From contig JAIYBC010000025.1 of assembly GCA_027488845.1 (NCBI GenBank), forward strand, positions 62,001 to 126,000: a stretch of DNA of 64,000 nt. Reading direction: 5' to 3'. The notes under the pieces were generated by a model. The model was given only the letters and a program-made list of their open reading frames with translations. It was not told the DNA's origin and searched no databases. The translations under genes and the position numbers were made by a program. How positions within the stretch are numbered: position 1 is the stretch's first letter; every line of letters starts with the position of its first letter. Below are positions 6,939 to 15,628 of this stretch, piece by piece. Source of the stretch: Verrucomicrobiales bacterium (GTDB lineage: Bacteria > Verrucomicrobiota > Verrucomicrobiia > Limisphaerales > UBA9464).

Positions 6939-8282
6939 TCAGGGTTCCATCAACTTCATCTCGACCAGGACGGGGGCAACCTCGATGAGAAGCTTCTGGC
7001 GTTCCGCCGCGAGGGCGACGCGGGCCGGATCCTTCAGAAAGGCGCTGAGGTTCTGATTCTTGTAGGCAATGTCCGACCACTTGGGCCGGTCATTGTAGTA
7101 ATTGCACGCGATGTAGACCAACGCCTTCAATCCGGCGGCGGTTTCGTTGAGAGCGCCCGACGCCTTGAGCGCGGACAACGAAAGCGGCTTCTTTTGAATC
7201 TCTTTGAAGGCGCCGGATCCGGCCGCCGGTGTCCACAGGCCGGGTGTCAGGAGTGGAGCCAAGGCGGCTTGCACGGCTGGGTCTGAAGCCCGTTGGCGGA
7301 GCCGGGTCCGGGTTGCCTCGTCCAGGGTGTCCTTTGCCGCAACGTCGGCCTTGGCGTCTTCGAGTTTCGTCTGCGCCTTTCGCTGCAAGGATTCCCGCTC
7401 GGCCTGGGCCTTGATCTCTGCGGCTTCATCAATCACGCGTTGGGCTTCCGCTTTCGCTTGGTCGATGAGCCGCTGGGCTTCCGCCTGTGCAAGGGCGGCC
7501 GTCCCCTCGATTTTCGCCTCCGTGGTCTTCTTGACGATGGCCTCCTGCCGCGCCGCTATCTCCGACTGATTCAGGCGACGGATGGCTTCGTCGAGAGTGG
7601 GTGAGTTCGCGGTCAAGGCCTCCCCCGTCACCTTGACTTTGGACTCGGTGACGAGGCCTGCGAGCAACGTCCGGGCTTGGGTCGCCTTGCGCTTCTCAGG
7701 GTCCGCCCAGAGAGCGCCATTCTGTGCGGTCACCAACAGGTCGGCTCCAGGTTCGAAGGTGGTTCCGGCGGCTCCGATGATCTGCTGTTCGACGCGACGC
7801 ACCCCCTCCAGTCGGGTGACGACCTCATTCACTGTAACAACACCAGGAATCTCGCTTTCGTAGAGTCGCCGGGCCTGGGCAACCAGATCGGGGTGAAGGG
7901 CTACTTTCCTCCCGGCCTCGTTGGACTTGAGGTCAGCGGCCTCGGTTGCGAGGGCCTTGGTTTCCGCCAGCAGTTGAAAGAGGACGTTGGTCGCACTTCG
8001 TACCTGGGCGAGGACTTCGTCCTGTCGGTTTCGGGCGAGCGCCAACTTCTCGTTCTCGGCGGCCTTTTTCCTGTCGAGTTCGGCCTGGGCCTGTTGCGCC
8101 GCCAATTCCGCAACCTGTCGCTCCACTTTGGCCTTGTCGCTCCGAAGGTAGTAGATCACTCCGACAAGGCTGCCCACGCCGATGAGCGCGAGCACCAAGA
8201 GTGCGGCAAGCACGGTGCCGAGGGAGATTCCTTTTCGTATTTCGCGCACTTCGATGACGGTTTCTTTGCGTTTGTCAGCCAT
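6939..8282 (-). CDS. Membrane-anchored coiled-coil protein next to the coupling gene
   Basis: 447 residues. A short cytosolic N-terminus is followed by one transmembrane helix at about residues 19-46 (ISLGTVLAALLVLALIGVGS...). Long Ala/Gln/Glu-rich coiled coils follow at about 48-130 and 240-320, including an AQAEAQRLIDQAKAEAQRV repeat, and then a globular C-terminus. No enzyme motif is visible. It lies 40 bp downstream of the coupling-protein gene on the same strand, so a structural role in the transfer apparatus is plausible but only inferred. I do not recognise the family. Confidence 0.7.
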   Translation of the reverse strand: MADKRKETVIEVREIRKGISLGTVLAALLVLALIGVGSLVGVIYYLRSDKAKVERQVAELAAQQAQAELDRKKAAENEKLALARNRQDEVLAQVRSATNVLFQLLAETKALATEAADLKSNEAGRKVALHPDLVAQARRLYESEIPGVVTVNEVVTRLEGVRRVEQQIIGAAGTTFEPGADLLVTAQNGALWADPEKRKATQARTLLAGLVTESKVKVTGEALTANSPTLDEAIRRLNQSEIAARQEAIVKKTTEAKIEGTAALAQAEAQRLIDQAKAEAQRVIDEAAEIKAQAERESLQRKAQTKLEDAKADVAAKDTLDEATRTRLRQRASDPAVQAALAPLLTPGLWTPAAGSGAFKEIQKKPLSLSALKASGALNETAAGLKALVYIACNYYNDRPKWSDIAYKNQNLSAFLKDPARVALAAERQKLLIEVAPVLVEMKLMEP

Positions 8283-8322
8283 ATCTCTTCAGAATTGGGT
8301 TTGAACGGGGCGGTTATGAAAA

Positions 8323-10368
8323 TCACTTATCGCGGCGGCGTCCTCGACGCACCGGGAGCGGTGGGTCGTCCGAGGACGTCGAAGGCGAGTTGGCAGGTCC
8401 AGTGGACTTGGACTTCCCAGCGCTTCGTCTCGATTTCGGAGGCGGTTCGGGCTCTGGCTTGGTCTCAGGCGGTGGACAGAATTTGCGTTCTTCCATTGGG
8501 TGCCACGGCCAAAGAGTCTGCTTTTTGACATCCGAGACCACATCCACCGCAATCACCTTGAGATTCCATTTGCTGGAAATCTCTCTGGGATAGGCATCCT
8601 GCAGTAGCATCCGATTCAACCGAGACCTCTCCTCGCCGACGGGATTCGAGTGAATCAGTTGCACGGTTTCGGGCGCAAGGTGGACGCCAGAAAACCGGGC
8701 GCCGCCCCAGATGGAGTCACCCGCAAGGACAGTGTTCAAGTCCTCTACCAGCGCCTGCTTCAAGCCCGGTGAGATCACCGCGTTCTCATTCCAATCGGTC
8801 AAACCTGCTCGGGTGGTCTCCCGCAACCGTCCCCAAAGGTAGGCCGACAAATTGGACCCTTGGTCCTTCAGCCGGGTCGCGATGGCCACGTCATGGAGCA
8901 AGCTCTGGGCGGAGAGAAAGGGCGTCAACTCAGGCCTGGGCAGCCATCCCAAGACGTCATCAAACGATCTCTGAAGGATGACCGTTTCCCGGATGGTTGG
9001 AAGGTCGCAGATTGCCTCGTAGGTCCCACCGCCAACTGGGAACGGCAGATCCAGGAAAACCGATGCCAGGAACATGGAACGTTCCTGCACGCTGTACTGA
9101 ACCGTGGTCGAATTGCCGCTGCCCGTCGAATAGCTGACGGTGGTCTCCTGATGCCTGACCTTGTGGAAATGGTGCTCGGCCCACTCGGCGGTTTTGTGTC
9201 CACCCGCCCGCAGGAACATCTTGTGGGCGCAGTCTCCGAGTATCTCGTTTGCCTTTTCCTGTCCGTAGACATCTATGAGTCCTTCGACGCTTTGGATTCC
9301 CAACAGCACCGAAGCCCCCTTTGAACGACCTTGGTTCACGAACTCGTGCATGCACTCGACCTTTTGCATCGCCCGAAACTCGTCCAGAACGAACCAATGA
9401 CGGGGCGGAAGTGAGTCGGGGCGGTTCAGGATTTCTTGGGTTAGTGCCTTCAGGAGGATCGCATTTAGCGGCCAAAAGCTTTCTTTCAGTGCCGGACTGT
9501 TTCCCAGCACAAGGACCCCTGGCTTTTCGAGAAAGGTGGCGATATCGAATTTTCGCCCCGTCGTGTTGGCGCTCCAGAGGGCCGCCACGGCGGAATACTT
9601 GCCAATCTTCGACGCGATCGTGGACAGAACGCCGGGCGAGTTTCGCTTGTCGCCCAGCAATTCCTCAACGGCGTCTGCCGACGGACGATACCGTCCCGTG
9701 ATTGCTTCGATATGCTTCCGCTTTCCTAGCGCAACGAGGAGATCCCTCAATGTCCATTGGTCGCGGTGGATCGCATTCAGCGCATTGATAACGGCCTCCA
9801 CGATGATCCGCGCATTATCGTTGAAATAGGGCGCAGTCGAGTTGCGCTCCTCGGGAATCAGCAGATGCGCAAAGGCCGTCGCCATGGTGGGGGTCTGCAC
9901 CGCCTCAGCGATGTTCCAAACTGCCGACCGGCTGTCCAACGGGTTCAGGATATAGAAGTTCTCATCCTCGGGACGCAGTCCCAGGGACGCCAACATCGGG
10001 ACCGTGTTGGACTTGGCGTCAAAAACGATCAACTGCTCAGGCCTGGCCCGCCCGGTCTTGAAACGGGGGGCGATAGACTTCAGAAACAGCTCGATGGCCA
10101 CGCTCTTCCCGCTTCCGACCGTGCCGCAGACCAGAAAATTCTTGGTGGCTTCCGATGCGGGGAGATTTCGCATTGCCCAGAAGACGTAATCTTCATCGAA
10201 GTCCTTGGCGCAATTGGGCGGCGGTTCCTGATCGGATGAGTGATCTTCTACGTCCTTTGGGAAAAGTAGGTCGAAAACCGAGACTCCTTTCCCACCTGCG
10301 GGCTTTTCCAATGGCTCGCTGTTGGTGAACAGATTCCAAAACGAGTAGTTGGGTTTGTCGTCACTCAA
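8323..10368 (-). CDS. TraD/VirD4-like conjugative coupling ATPase (lacks own membrane anchor)
   Basis: 681 residues. It would link the relaxosome to the secretion channel and pump DNA. Walker A GTVGSGKS is at 82-89, Walker B HWFVLDEFRA at about 325, and a QxxxGLIDVYG coupling-protein segment follows. The C-terminus is Pro/Lys/Ser-rich and disordered. Unlike classic TraD/VirD4/TrwB it has no N-terminal transmembrane helices: MSDDKPNYSFWNLF leads straight to the ATPase. Its gene overlaps the stop of the upstream zinc-ribbon membrane-protein gene by 4 nt (ATGA type), suggesting coupled translation and a complex of the two. Confidence 0.88.
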   Translation of the reverse strand: MSDDKPNYSFWNLFTNSEPLEKPAGGKGVSVFDLLFPKDVEDHSSDQEPPPNCAKDFDEDYVFWAMRNLPASEATKNFLVCGTVGSGKSVAIELFLKSIAPRFKTGRARPEQLIVFDAKSNTVPMLASLGLRPEDENFYILNPLDSRSAVWNIAEAVQTPTMATAFAHLLIPEERNSTAPYFNDNARIIVEAVINALNAIHRDQWTLRDLLVALGKRKHIEAITGRYRPSADAVEELLGDKRNSPGVLSTIASKIGKYSAVAALWSANTTGRKFDIATFLEKPGVLVLGNSPALKESFWPLNAILLKALTQEILNRPDSLPPRHWFVLDEFRAMQKVECMHEFVNQGRSKGASVLLGIQSVEGLIDVYGQEKANEILGDCAHKMFLRAGGHKTAEWAEHHFHKVRHQETTVSYSTGSGNSTTVQYSVQERSMFLASVFLDLPFPVGGGTYEAICDLPTIRETVILQRSFDDVLGWLPRPELTPFLSAQSLLHDVAIATRLKDQGSNLSAYLWGRLRETTRAGLTDWNENAVISPGLKQALVEDLNTVLAGDSIWGGARFSGVHLAPETVQLIHSNPVGEERSRLNRMLLQDAYPREISSKWNLKVIAVDVVSDVKKQTLWPWHPMEERKFCPPPETKPEPEPPPKSRRSAGKSKSTGPANSPSTSSDDPPLPVRRGRRRDK

Positions 10369-11120
10369 TCGCGCCTCCCGGTTCGTCCCTGGCGGGCGGT
10401 GGGATCATGTCTATCGTCGGGCGTATCACGGTAGAATTCCGTGAATTCCTCCTTCATGGGCCACACCACGCGGGAAAGCAGCCATCCGGCGATCCATGTC
10501 GTGAAAAACATTCCGATGAGGATGAAGGCGCGTTCGTTCCAGGTGGTCGTGAAGATGCGGATGGCCAGGATTGCGGTGAGGTAGTTCGCCATCAGCGCCA
10601 GCTTCATTTTCCAGCTGGGTTGCCGGATCATGGCTTGGACGACACGCCGAGGGACGACCACCATGAAGGCGAATCCAAGCCCGGTGAGGAGCACGCAGGC
10701 CATGGCGGCGTGGCCAAACCAATTGCCCGGGAAGCGTTCCTCCACCACAGACAACATCCACCAGAACACGGATAGGCTGAACAGCATGTATGCCCACTGG
10801 GTACGGGTCTCCCAGCGAAGCCTCTCCACGGGAGCCATCGATGCGAAGAATCGGCCCCATCGCTGTTTCGGCGGATTCACAACGGAATCGAACGCGGACC
10901 GGACGTTGACCGGCCGATTGCAAGCTGGGCACCAGGCGCTCCCTAGGGGGACGGCAGCCGGACAGTGGCCGCATTGGACGACAGCAGCGTCTTTGGCCTT
11001 CTCAGATAGGCGGTTCCAGTAAAAGCGGGTAATCGAGCCCAAGGTCAGGGCCAAGCCGCATGCACATTTTCGGTCACTGAGTCGGAAGACGCGCCTACAC
11101 TTGGGGCAGACGATATTCAC
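10365..11120 (-). CDS. Zinc-ribbon polytopic membrane protein, likely coupling-protein partner
   Basis: 251 residues from GTG 11120 (GGGGG eight to ten bases upstream); an in-frame TTG at 11174 is a weaker start. The N-terminus has two Cys4-type zinc ribbons (CPKCRRVF...CACG at about 5-22 and CGHC...CPAC at about 50-70). About four hydrophobic segments follow between residues 110 and 215. It ends in a charged tail. It overlaps the coupling-protein gene by 4 nt. Because that ATPase lacks transmembrane helices, this protein may supply the anchor; that is inference from the order and topology. Confidence 0.7.
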   Translation of the reverse strand: MNIVCPKCRRVFRLSDRKCACGLALTLGSITRFYWNRLSEKAKDAAVVQCGHCPAAVPLGSAWCPACNRPVNVRSAFDSVVNPPKQRWGRFFASMAPVERLRWETRTQWAYMLFSLSVFWWMLSVVEERFPGNWFGHAAMACVLLTGLGFAFMVVVPRRVVQAMIRQPSWKMKLALMANYLTAILAIRIFTTTWNERAFILIGMFFTTWIAGWLLSRVVWPMKEEFTEFYRDTPDDRHDPTARQGRTGRRD

Positions 11121-11212
11121 GCTGCCCCCTTTCGAGACAACTGACTGGCTGCCAGGGGATACAAACCCCGACAATTTGACGAAATCAGTCGCTCAGGGAA
11201 AGTCAGAACTCA

Positions 11213-11566
11213 TCACAAAGATTCGTCGAGTTCATCAATAGGGAGATTGAGGTTCTCCTTCACCCATTTGGCCGCCTTTTCAGGTTCGGTGGCACCCCGG
11301 CGCTGCAACAACGCTTCCGTAGCCAAGGCCAGATCTTCCCGGGTTGCAGCCAATTCGCGACGCAGTTCTTCCAACTGCTCGGCGTTCTCCTTGTTCGCGT
11401 CGTCCCCGCGCAGCGCGGAGGTCACGTAGCTTCTGGCCAGAAGGTGGGCGCTGATTCCCAGTGCGCTGGCGCGGACGCCCAACTCCCGGGTTTCCTCGGA
11501 ACTCAGACGAAACCCGATCACGCCCAGGCGGGATTTCCGCAGGTTCCTTTGGGTAGTGAGGCTCAT
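11213..11566 (-). CDS. Small mobilisation-accessory-type protein (RHH plus coiled coil)
   Basis: 117 residues. The N-terminal ~45 residues (RLGVIGFRLSSEETRELGVRA) look like a ribbon-helix-helix DNA-binding fold as in MobC/TraY-type relaxosome accessory proteins. A coiled coil (EELRRELAATREDLALATEALL) and an acidic tail follow. Its ATG overlaps the TGA of the gene upstream (11563-11566), so the two are cotranscribed. Position between the DNA-binding-type gene and the coupling genes supports a relaxosome role; direct proof is lacking. Confidence 0.6.
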   Translation of the reverse strand: MSLTTQRNLRKSRLGVIGFRLSSEETRELGVRASALGISAHLLARSYVTSALRGDDANKENAEQLEELRRELAATREDLALATEALLQRRGATEPEKAAKWVKENLNLPIDELDESL

Positions 11567-11979
11567 TGGATCGCCAGTTTGTCCTCGGACTGAGTCATGC
11601 GCTTGGCCCCACCCATCGAAACAGTCGGTCGAGCGGAGAAGATGGGCTTCGCCCGTCGCTCATTCTTTCCCAACCAGTATTGCTGGAGGGTCAGGGTCAC
11701 CCGATTCAGCCAGTTCCGGTCTTCCAGCAGCTCCAGGAGTTCCCGGGTAGCGAAGAACTTGGCACCGTTGGGAGACGGATCTCCCAGCGGCTTGAGGAGC
11801 CGCGCGCCGATCAGCGTGGCGATGTCGGTGGGCTGGCATTGGAGCACCCACGCGACCTGTTCGGCGGTCAACCGCGCGGGCGGTTGGCCCAGCAGCCCCA
11901 GAAAGTGTCGTTGATCGTCCTTCATGCGCTGTCGAGGGCCCGCGGTCCCATCGTGAAACCATGGAGCCTCAACAAACAC
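11563..11979 (-). CDS. Helix-turn-helix-type protein
   Basis: 138 residues from GTG 11979; an internal ATG at 11925 is an alternative and neither has a strong ribosome site. The segment RLTAEQVAWVLQCQPTDIATL followed by GDPSPNGAKFFATRELLELL looks like a winged or MerR/excisionase-like helix-turn-helix. It heads the minus-strand group running into the coupling genes and overlaps the next gene by 4 nt. It may regulate the transfer genes or assist the relaxosome. Family unknown. Confidence 0.55.
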   Translation of the reverse strand: MFVEAPWFHDGTAGPRQRMKDDQRHFLGLLGQPPARLTAEQVAWVLQCQPTDIATLIGARLLKPLGDPSPNGAKFFATRELLELLEDRNWLNRVTLTLQQYWLGKNERRAKPIFSARPTVSMGGAKRMTQSEDKLAIQ

Positions 11980-12134
11980 TTCTCAGCGAACCGGCAAAAC
12001 CGGAGGGAAAATTTCTGGGGCGCCCCGAACACCTTCGAGGACGGCCGCCGAATCAGGCGCGCCGGGAGCCTGAAGGTCCCATTACTGGATTCGATTTGCC
12101 AAAATGGCGGCTTTTGGCCATCTAATGGGCGGTC

Positions 12135-12698
12135 ATGGATTCGCTAGCCTCGATGGTACAGGCGTATCGATCCGCGCAGACTCTCGAAGCAAAACGCGCG
12201 GCTTCTGAAGCCATTATCCGGGAAATGCACCCACGGCTGTGGCACTTTTTGAGGGTTCGACTGAATTCAGACCACGAGACAGAAGACGTTCTCCAGGACA
12301 CGCTTGTCGGGATTTTCAAGAGTCTTCCACTCTTTCGAGGAGAGTCATCTTCGGATGTAAGCGGGTTCTGTTTTGGGATCGCAAAGCACAAGCTGAACAC
12401 GTTCTTGGCGCGCAAGGGCCGGAATCTGGAGGACAGCGGAATTGATAACAACTTGCTGGATTTGCTCGAATCCCTGGTTGCGGTGGAGCCTGACGACCCG
12501 TTCAAGCATGAGGAGCTTCGTCGGGCCTTGAACATTCTTAAGGCGTCCAGACCACAATGTATTCGCTTCTTTGAGCTGCGTTTTGTGCTGTCCTTGACCT
12601 ACAAGGAAATGGGCGAGGTCCTTGGCATCGATAAAGAAGACTCCGTGAGATACCTTGTGGAGAGCTGTTTGGATCGGGCCAGAAGGCTGTTCACGTAA
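12135..12698 (+). CDS. ECF-like RNA polymerase sigma factor
   Basis: 187 residues. Region 2 is MHPRLWHFLRVRLNSDHETEDVLQDTLVGIFKSL at about 36-70, with the typical DxEDVxQDT signature. The region 4 helix-turn-helix is LTYKEMGEVLGIDKEDSVRYLVESCLDRARRL at the C-terminus. It directs RNA polymerase to alternative promoters. It is divergent from the 11979 gene and followed 12 bp later by a small acidic gene that could encode its regulator; no classic anti-sigma domain is visible there. Confidence 0.85.
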   Translation: MDSLASMVQAYRSAQTLEAKRAASEAIIREMHPRLWHFLRVRLNSDHETEDVLQDTLVGIFKSLPLFRGESSSDVSGFCFGIAKHKLNTFLARKGRNLEDSGIDNNLLDLLESLVAVEPDDPFKHEELRRALNILKASRPQCIRFFELRFVLSLTYKEMGEVLGIDKEDSVRYLVESCLDRARRLFT

Positions 12699-12710
12699 AG
12701 GAATATCGAT

Positions 12711-13082
12711 ATGGCTGAAGACGCCTCTAGCGTGGAAGCAATGCTCAAGCTGCTCGGTGAACGAGTTCAGTCGGGCGTAGCCAAATTGCATCCGCCCAGC
12801 ACCAAGACCTTGGCTGCCGTAGATCAAATCGTCACCGAGCAATGGCAGCGAGAGCAACAGGTCAACCAGATGCTTTCCCAAGGTGATCCTTCCAAGGGTC
12901 AGAATCCGACGCAGGAGCAGTCATTGGGTCAGGCTCACGAGGCAAAACTCGAAAAGGATCTCTCGGAGGAGAAAGCCCCCGGAAAGAAGGAGCGGTCACC
13001 GTCTCAAAACAGGTCCAAACCTACCGGTCAAAGTAATGACCAAGGTCACGATCACGACCCAGGCCACGACCACGGGCACTGA
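12711..13082 (+). CDS. Small hydrophilic protein with His/Asp-rich tail, downstream of sigma gene
   Basis: 123 residues. The N-terminal half is helical; the C-terminal half is charged and disordered, ending GQSNDQGHDHDPGHDHGH, a plausible divalent-metal-binding tail. It is cotranscribed with the sigma factor (12-bp gap). Given the metal-resistance cargo it could sense metal and act on the sigma factor, but that is speculation. No membrane segment is present, so it is not a standard membrane anti-sigma. Confidence 0.65.
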   Translation: MAEDASSVEAMLKLLGERVQSGVAKLHPPSTKTLAAVDQIVTEQWQREQQVNQMLSQGDPSKGQNPTQEQSLGQAHEAKLEKDLSEEKAPGKKERSPSQNRSKPTGQSNDQGHDHDPGHDHGH

Positions 13083-13167
13083 AGGATGGGCGTCTCGCCG
13101 CACTCCCGGGCGGAAGCATTACGAAATGTCGGTAGTTGTGCGGACGTAACGACGCTTGCGTCTTCGG

Positions 13168-13677
13168 TCACTGTTTGCCAGGCGGGCGGAACACGATGAT
13201 GGCGCTCGGAAACGGCGCACTGCTGGTGGCGTCACCGAACTTGAGCCTCCCCTTGAGGAAACGGATCTCACCGTAGATGGCGAAGGTGTGCCACCACGCA
13301 GTGTCGGTCCGGGACGGAACCAAGCAGACCACCGTGGCGCCAGCCGACGCCGACCGGAAGGCCTTCTCCATCCAAAGCCCGATTTTGCGACCGTACGGAG
13401 GATTCATGAAGACGATGTCCCGCGACCAGTCGCGCGAGAGCCCATCCTCGGCCAGCGTGAAGTGCCGCGCGCACTTGGCATTCTCGTGCGTCGAGCACGG
13501 GTCCAAGGTGAAGCCGAATTCCCGGTCCAGATCGTCGAAAAGCAACTGCGGCGTCCCCCACTCGTTGGACCTGGACGAAAAGTGGATACTGGAAGGACGG
13601 CTCGGGGACGGCCGGGAAACGATGCCCGTCTTGTCGGGCACCGGCCGTTCTTGGATTTGGTTGTGCCGAGAATTCAT
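13168..13677 (-). CDS. Phage-type N6-adenine DNA methyltransferase
   Basis: 169 residues matching the phage Dam-like family. It has the opening SNEWGTPQLLFDDLDREFGF and LDPCSTHENAKCARHFT, then catalytic motif IV as MNPPYG (NPPY form), then LVPSRTDTAWWH, FLKGRLKFG and APFPSAIIVF blocks in the usual order. About 40 extra N-terminal residues look disordered. It probably methylates adenine in element DNA for restriction protection or regulation. It lies downstream of the rep gene on the same strand. Confidence 0.88.
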   Translation of the reverse strand: MNSRHNQIQERPVPDKTGIVSRPSPSRPSSIHFSSRSNEWGTPQLLFDDLDREFGFTLDPCSTHENAKCARHFTLAEDGLSRDWSRDIVFMNPPYGRKIGLWMEKAFRSASAGATVVCLVPSRTDTAWWHTFAIYGEIRFLKGRLKFGDATSSAPFPSAIIVFRPPGKQ

Positions 13678-13781
13678 GACAGCAGTTTCGCGTTCTGCGG
13701 GTGCAGTCCTCGGGTTCTTCCAATACCGGACAGAAAATTTTGCGAATCCGCGACGGCGGCTTCTCGGCGTCGTTCTCCGAA

Positions 13782-15224
13782 TCAGTACTCGTATTCGGGA
13801 TCGTTGATCAGGCGGGAAACATGGTTGTCGATGGCCAACCTTCTGGCGGCCTCCGACAAGCTCCCGCCCTGTTCAATCAGTGAACGCTGAAGGGGCGGCG
13901 CTGACATCACTGCCTGGTGCTCCAATTGAAATCGCTCGTCGCTGGGAAGCCGCTCCAGGAACCGGGCCACCGCCTGCTGTCTTTTCTGCTCGTGCATCCG
14001 CTCCCGCTCCTCGCGTCGGCTTTGCTGATTGGCGGTCAGCTCCATTCGTGACCGGTGTTCCAGTTCCCGCCGCGCTTTCTCAGCGGAGCCAACAAAGCCG
14101 GGCGGAGTCGCGTAGCGGCCGTGGATGGCGCTGAGAAGAAACCCCGGCGGATTCCGGGAGACCTTGGTGTCCTTGCGCGCGACCAGCCAATCGAGCACCT
14201 CGACCTGGGTCCGAACCTCTTCGGCCGGATACTTCCGCACAGTTTCCTCGGCGGCCTTCACGCCCACTCCGCGATCCATCAGCGCGGTCACCAGCGGAGA
14301 TGGCGTGGGTTCGGCCCTGTCGACTACCTCGGCAACGGCTCGGGATTCCGCCTTTGTGAAGCTAACCTCCCAAGTTCCGGAACACACCTTCCGGAAACGT
14401 TCAGGGTCTGGCATCGGCTCCAAATACCCCGCCCGCTCCAACTCCACGATGCCCACGCGCAACTTTCGTTTGAGGCTGGCCGCATCGTAACCGCGCGATA
14501 GGCCGACGTGATTCCAACTCAGCTCCTTCAGGTCGAACTCCCAGTGACGGCGGTGGAAGAACCGCTTGTCGAGGAACCGATACAGCCGCTTCGCGATGGC
14601 GCTCTGGAGCCCCTTAAAGAACTCGAAGTCGATGGCCTTGAGGTTGCCCCCTTGGAAGCTCCGAAAGAGGACCTCGTTCCAGACGAAGGCCGATTGCGGT
14701 GCCCCGAGTCCAACGTCGGGCCGGGTGTCATGCCGATGACAAAGCCACACGTTGTCGATGACGTGGAATTTCTCGTCCACCCAGCATCCTCGCCGCTTGT
14801 CCCACCACGCGTTCCGGTAGTAGAGCGTCACGCCGGTCCATCGATTCAGCGATTCCTCCAACCGGTCGTAGGTCTTGGTGTCGTCCCGCCAACCGAGGAG
14901 TCGGATCAACTGGTAGCGAGTGAACGAAACCTTCCGGTCGGCGAAGCCGTGCTGGCGGCTGAGCTGAATCAGGCCGAGCAGCACCTCGTCGTCCAGCGCG
15001 GTGGGCAGCCCAAAGGCATCCGAACCGGTGACGGTGAGCTGCCGGGTGACATGCACGCCCCGACTCTTGTCCCAAATCCGGTCCTCAAAGCGTAGCGTCT
15101 TCCGCTCTGCCGGGAGCCGGTGCGCCAGCGCGCACAACGGAAACTCCGCCAAGTTCAGTTCATCCCGTCCGTCCCCGTTTCCCGCTCTCATCGACTCCCG
15201 TTCGATGCACTTTCTCTTCCCCAC
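13782..15224 (-). CDS. Plasmid replication initiator protein (RPA/RepA family)
   Basis: 480 residues. The start GTG 15224 is preceded by a strong GGAGG seven bases upstream; an ATG at 15263 has none. The core resembles plasmid replication initiators: LTVTGSDAFGLPTALDDEVLLGLIQLSRQ, VSFTRYQLIRLLGW, then paired winged-helix segments (YDRLEESLNRWTGVTLYY..., AIAKRLYRFLDKRF). A charged coiled coil is at the C-terminus. It would bind the iteron-like repeats about 120-240 bp upstream. Presence in an integrated element suggests a plasmid origin or replication of the excised circle. Confidence 0.85.
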   Translation of the reverse strand: MGKRKCIERESMRAGNGDGRDELNLAEFPLCALAHRLPAERKTLRFEDRIWDKSRGVHVTRQLTVTGSDAFGLPTALDDEVLLGLIQLSRQHGFADRKVSFTRYQLIRLLGWRDDTKTYDRLEESLNRWTGVTLYYRNAWWDKRRGCWVDEKFHVIDNVWLCHRHDTRPDVGLGAPQSAFVWNEVLFRSFQGGNLKAIDFEFFKGLQSAIAKRLYRFLDKRFFHRRHWEFDLKELSWNHVGLSRGYDAASLKRKLRVGIVELERAGYLEPMPDPERFRKVCSGTWEVSFTKAESRAVAEVVDRAEPTPSPLVTALMDRGVGVKAAEETVRKYPAEEVRTQVEVLDWLVARKDTKVSRNPPGFLLSAIHGRYATPPGFVGSAEKARRELEHRSRMELTANQQSRREERERMHEQKRQQAVARFLERLPSDERFQLEHQAVMSAPPLQRSLIEQGGSLSEAARRLAIDNHVSRLINDPEYEY

Positions 15225-15339
15225 GATTTCACCTCCGCAACAACCCACCCGGTTGTTGTTCATTCAAAGATTGAGAACAGAGTTCGAGGTTGGGCGGCCG
15301 ATTCCTCAATGGTTTCAGGAACCTGCGCCAGAATTCTCG

Positions 15340-15465
15340 CCCCGGGTCACAGTGGTCCCGTCCTCAGTTCCCGGTGGGGCCTGTCCCGGTTCCCGGTAAA
15401 CCCCGTCCCAACTCCCGGCTCCGACGCTGTCTCGAATCCCGGTATAGCACGGGCCGGACTCGTCT
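15340..15465. other. Iteron-like direct repeats, candidate oriV
   Basis: TTCCCGGT-type units recur at 15368, 15390, 15412 (CTCCCGGC) and 15436 (ATCCCGGT), with starts 22, 22 and 24 bp apart. Partial units flank them. The repeats lie in the 400-bp gap between the divergent rep and parA genes, the expected place for an iteron origin. Just right of them, GCAAACAAGC occurs twice (about 15527 and 15555) around a GCATGC palindrome; this could be a partition or operator site. Confidence 0.6.
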
Positions 15466-15628
15466 CGGTAGCCCCTCAATTCATTTGCCGAGCAAGGGTG
15501 CGACATGGACGTGAGGGAGGCTGGGAAGCAAACAAGCACGCATGCTTGCATCCATGCAAACAAGCCCACTTGTGGGAATGATTGGTGACGTGTTACGACC
15601 GAACCATGGGGTGTTGGAGGCATCGGTC

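Noticed and set aside
6939-11979. Complete type IV secretion system
   Set aside because: Only coupling- and accessory-type genes are seen; no VirB4-like ATPase or channel components in the window.
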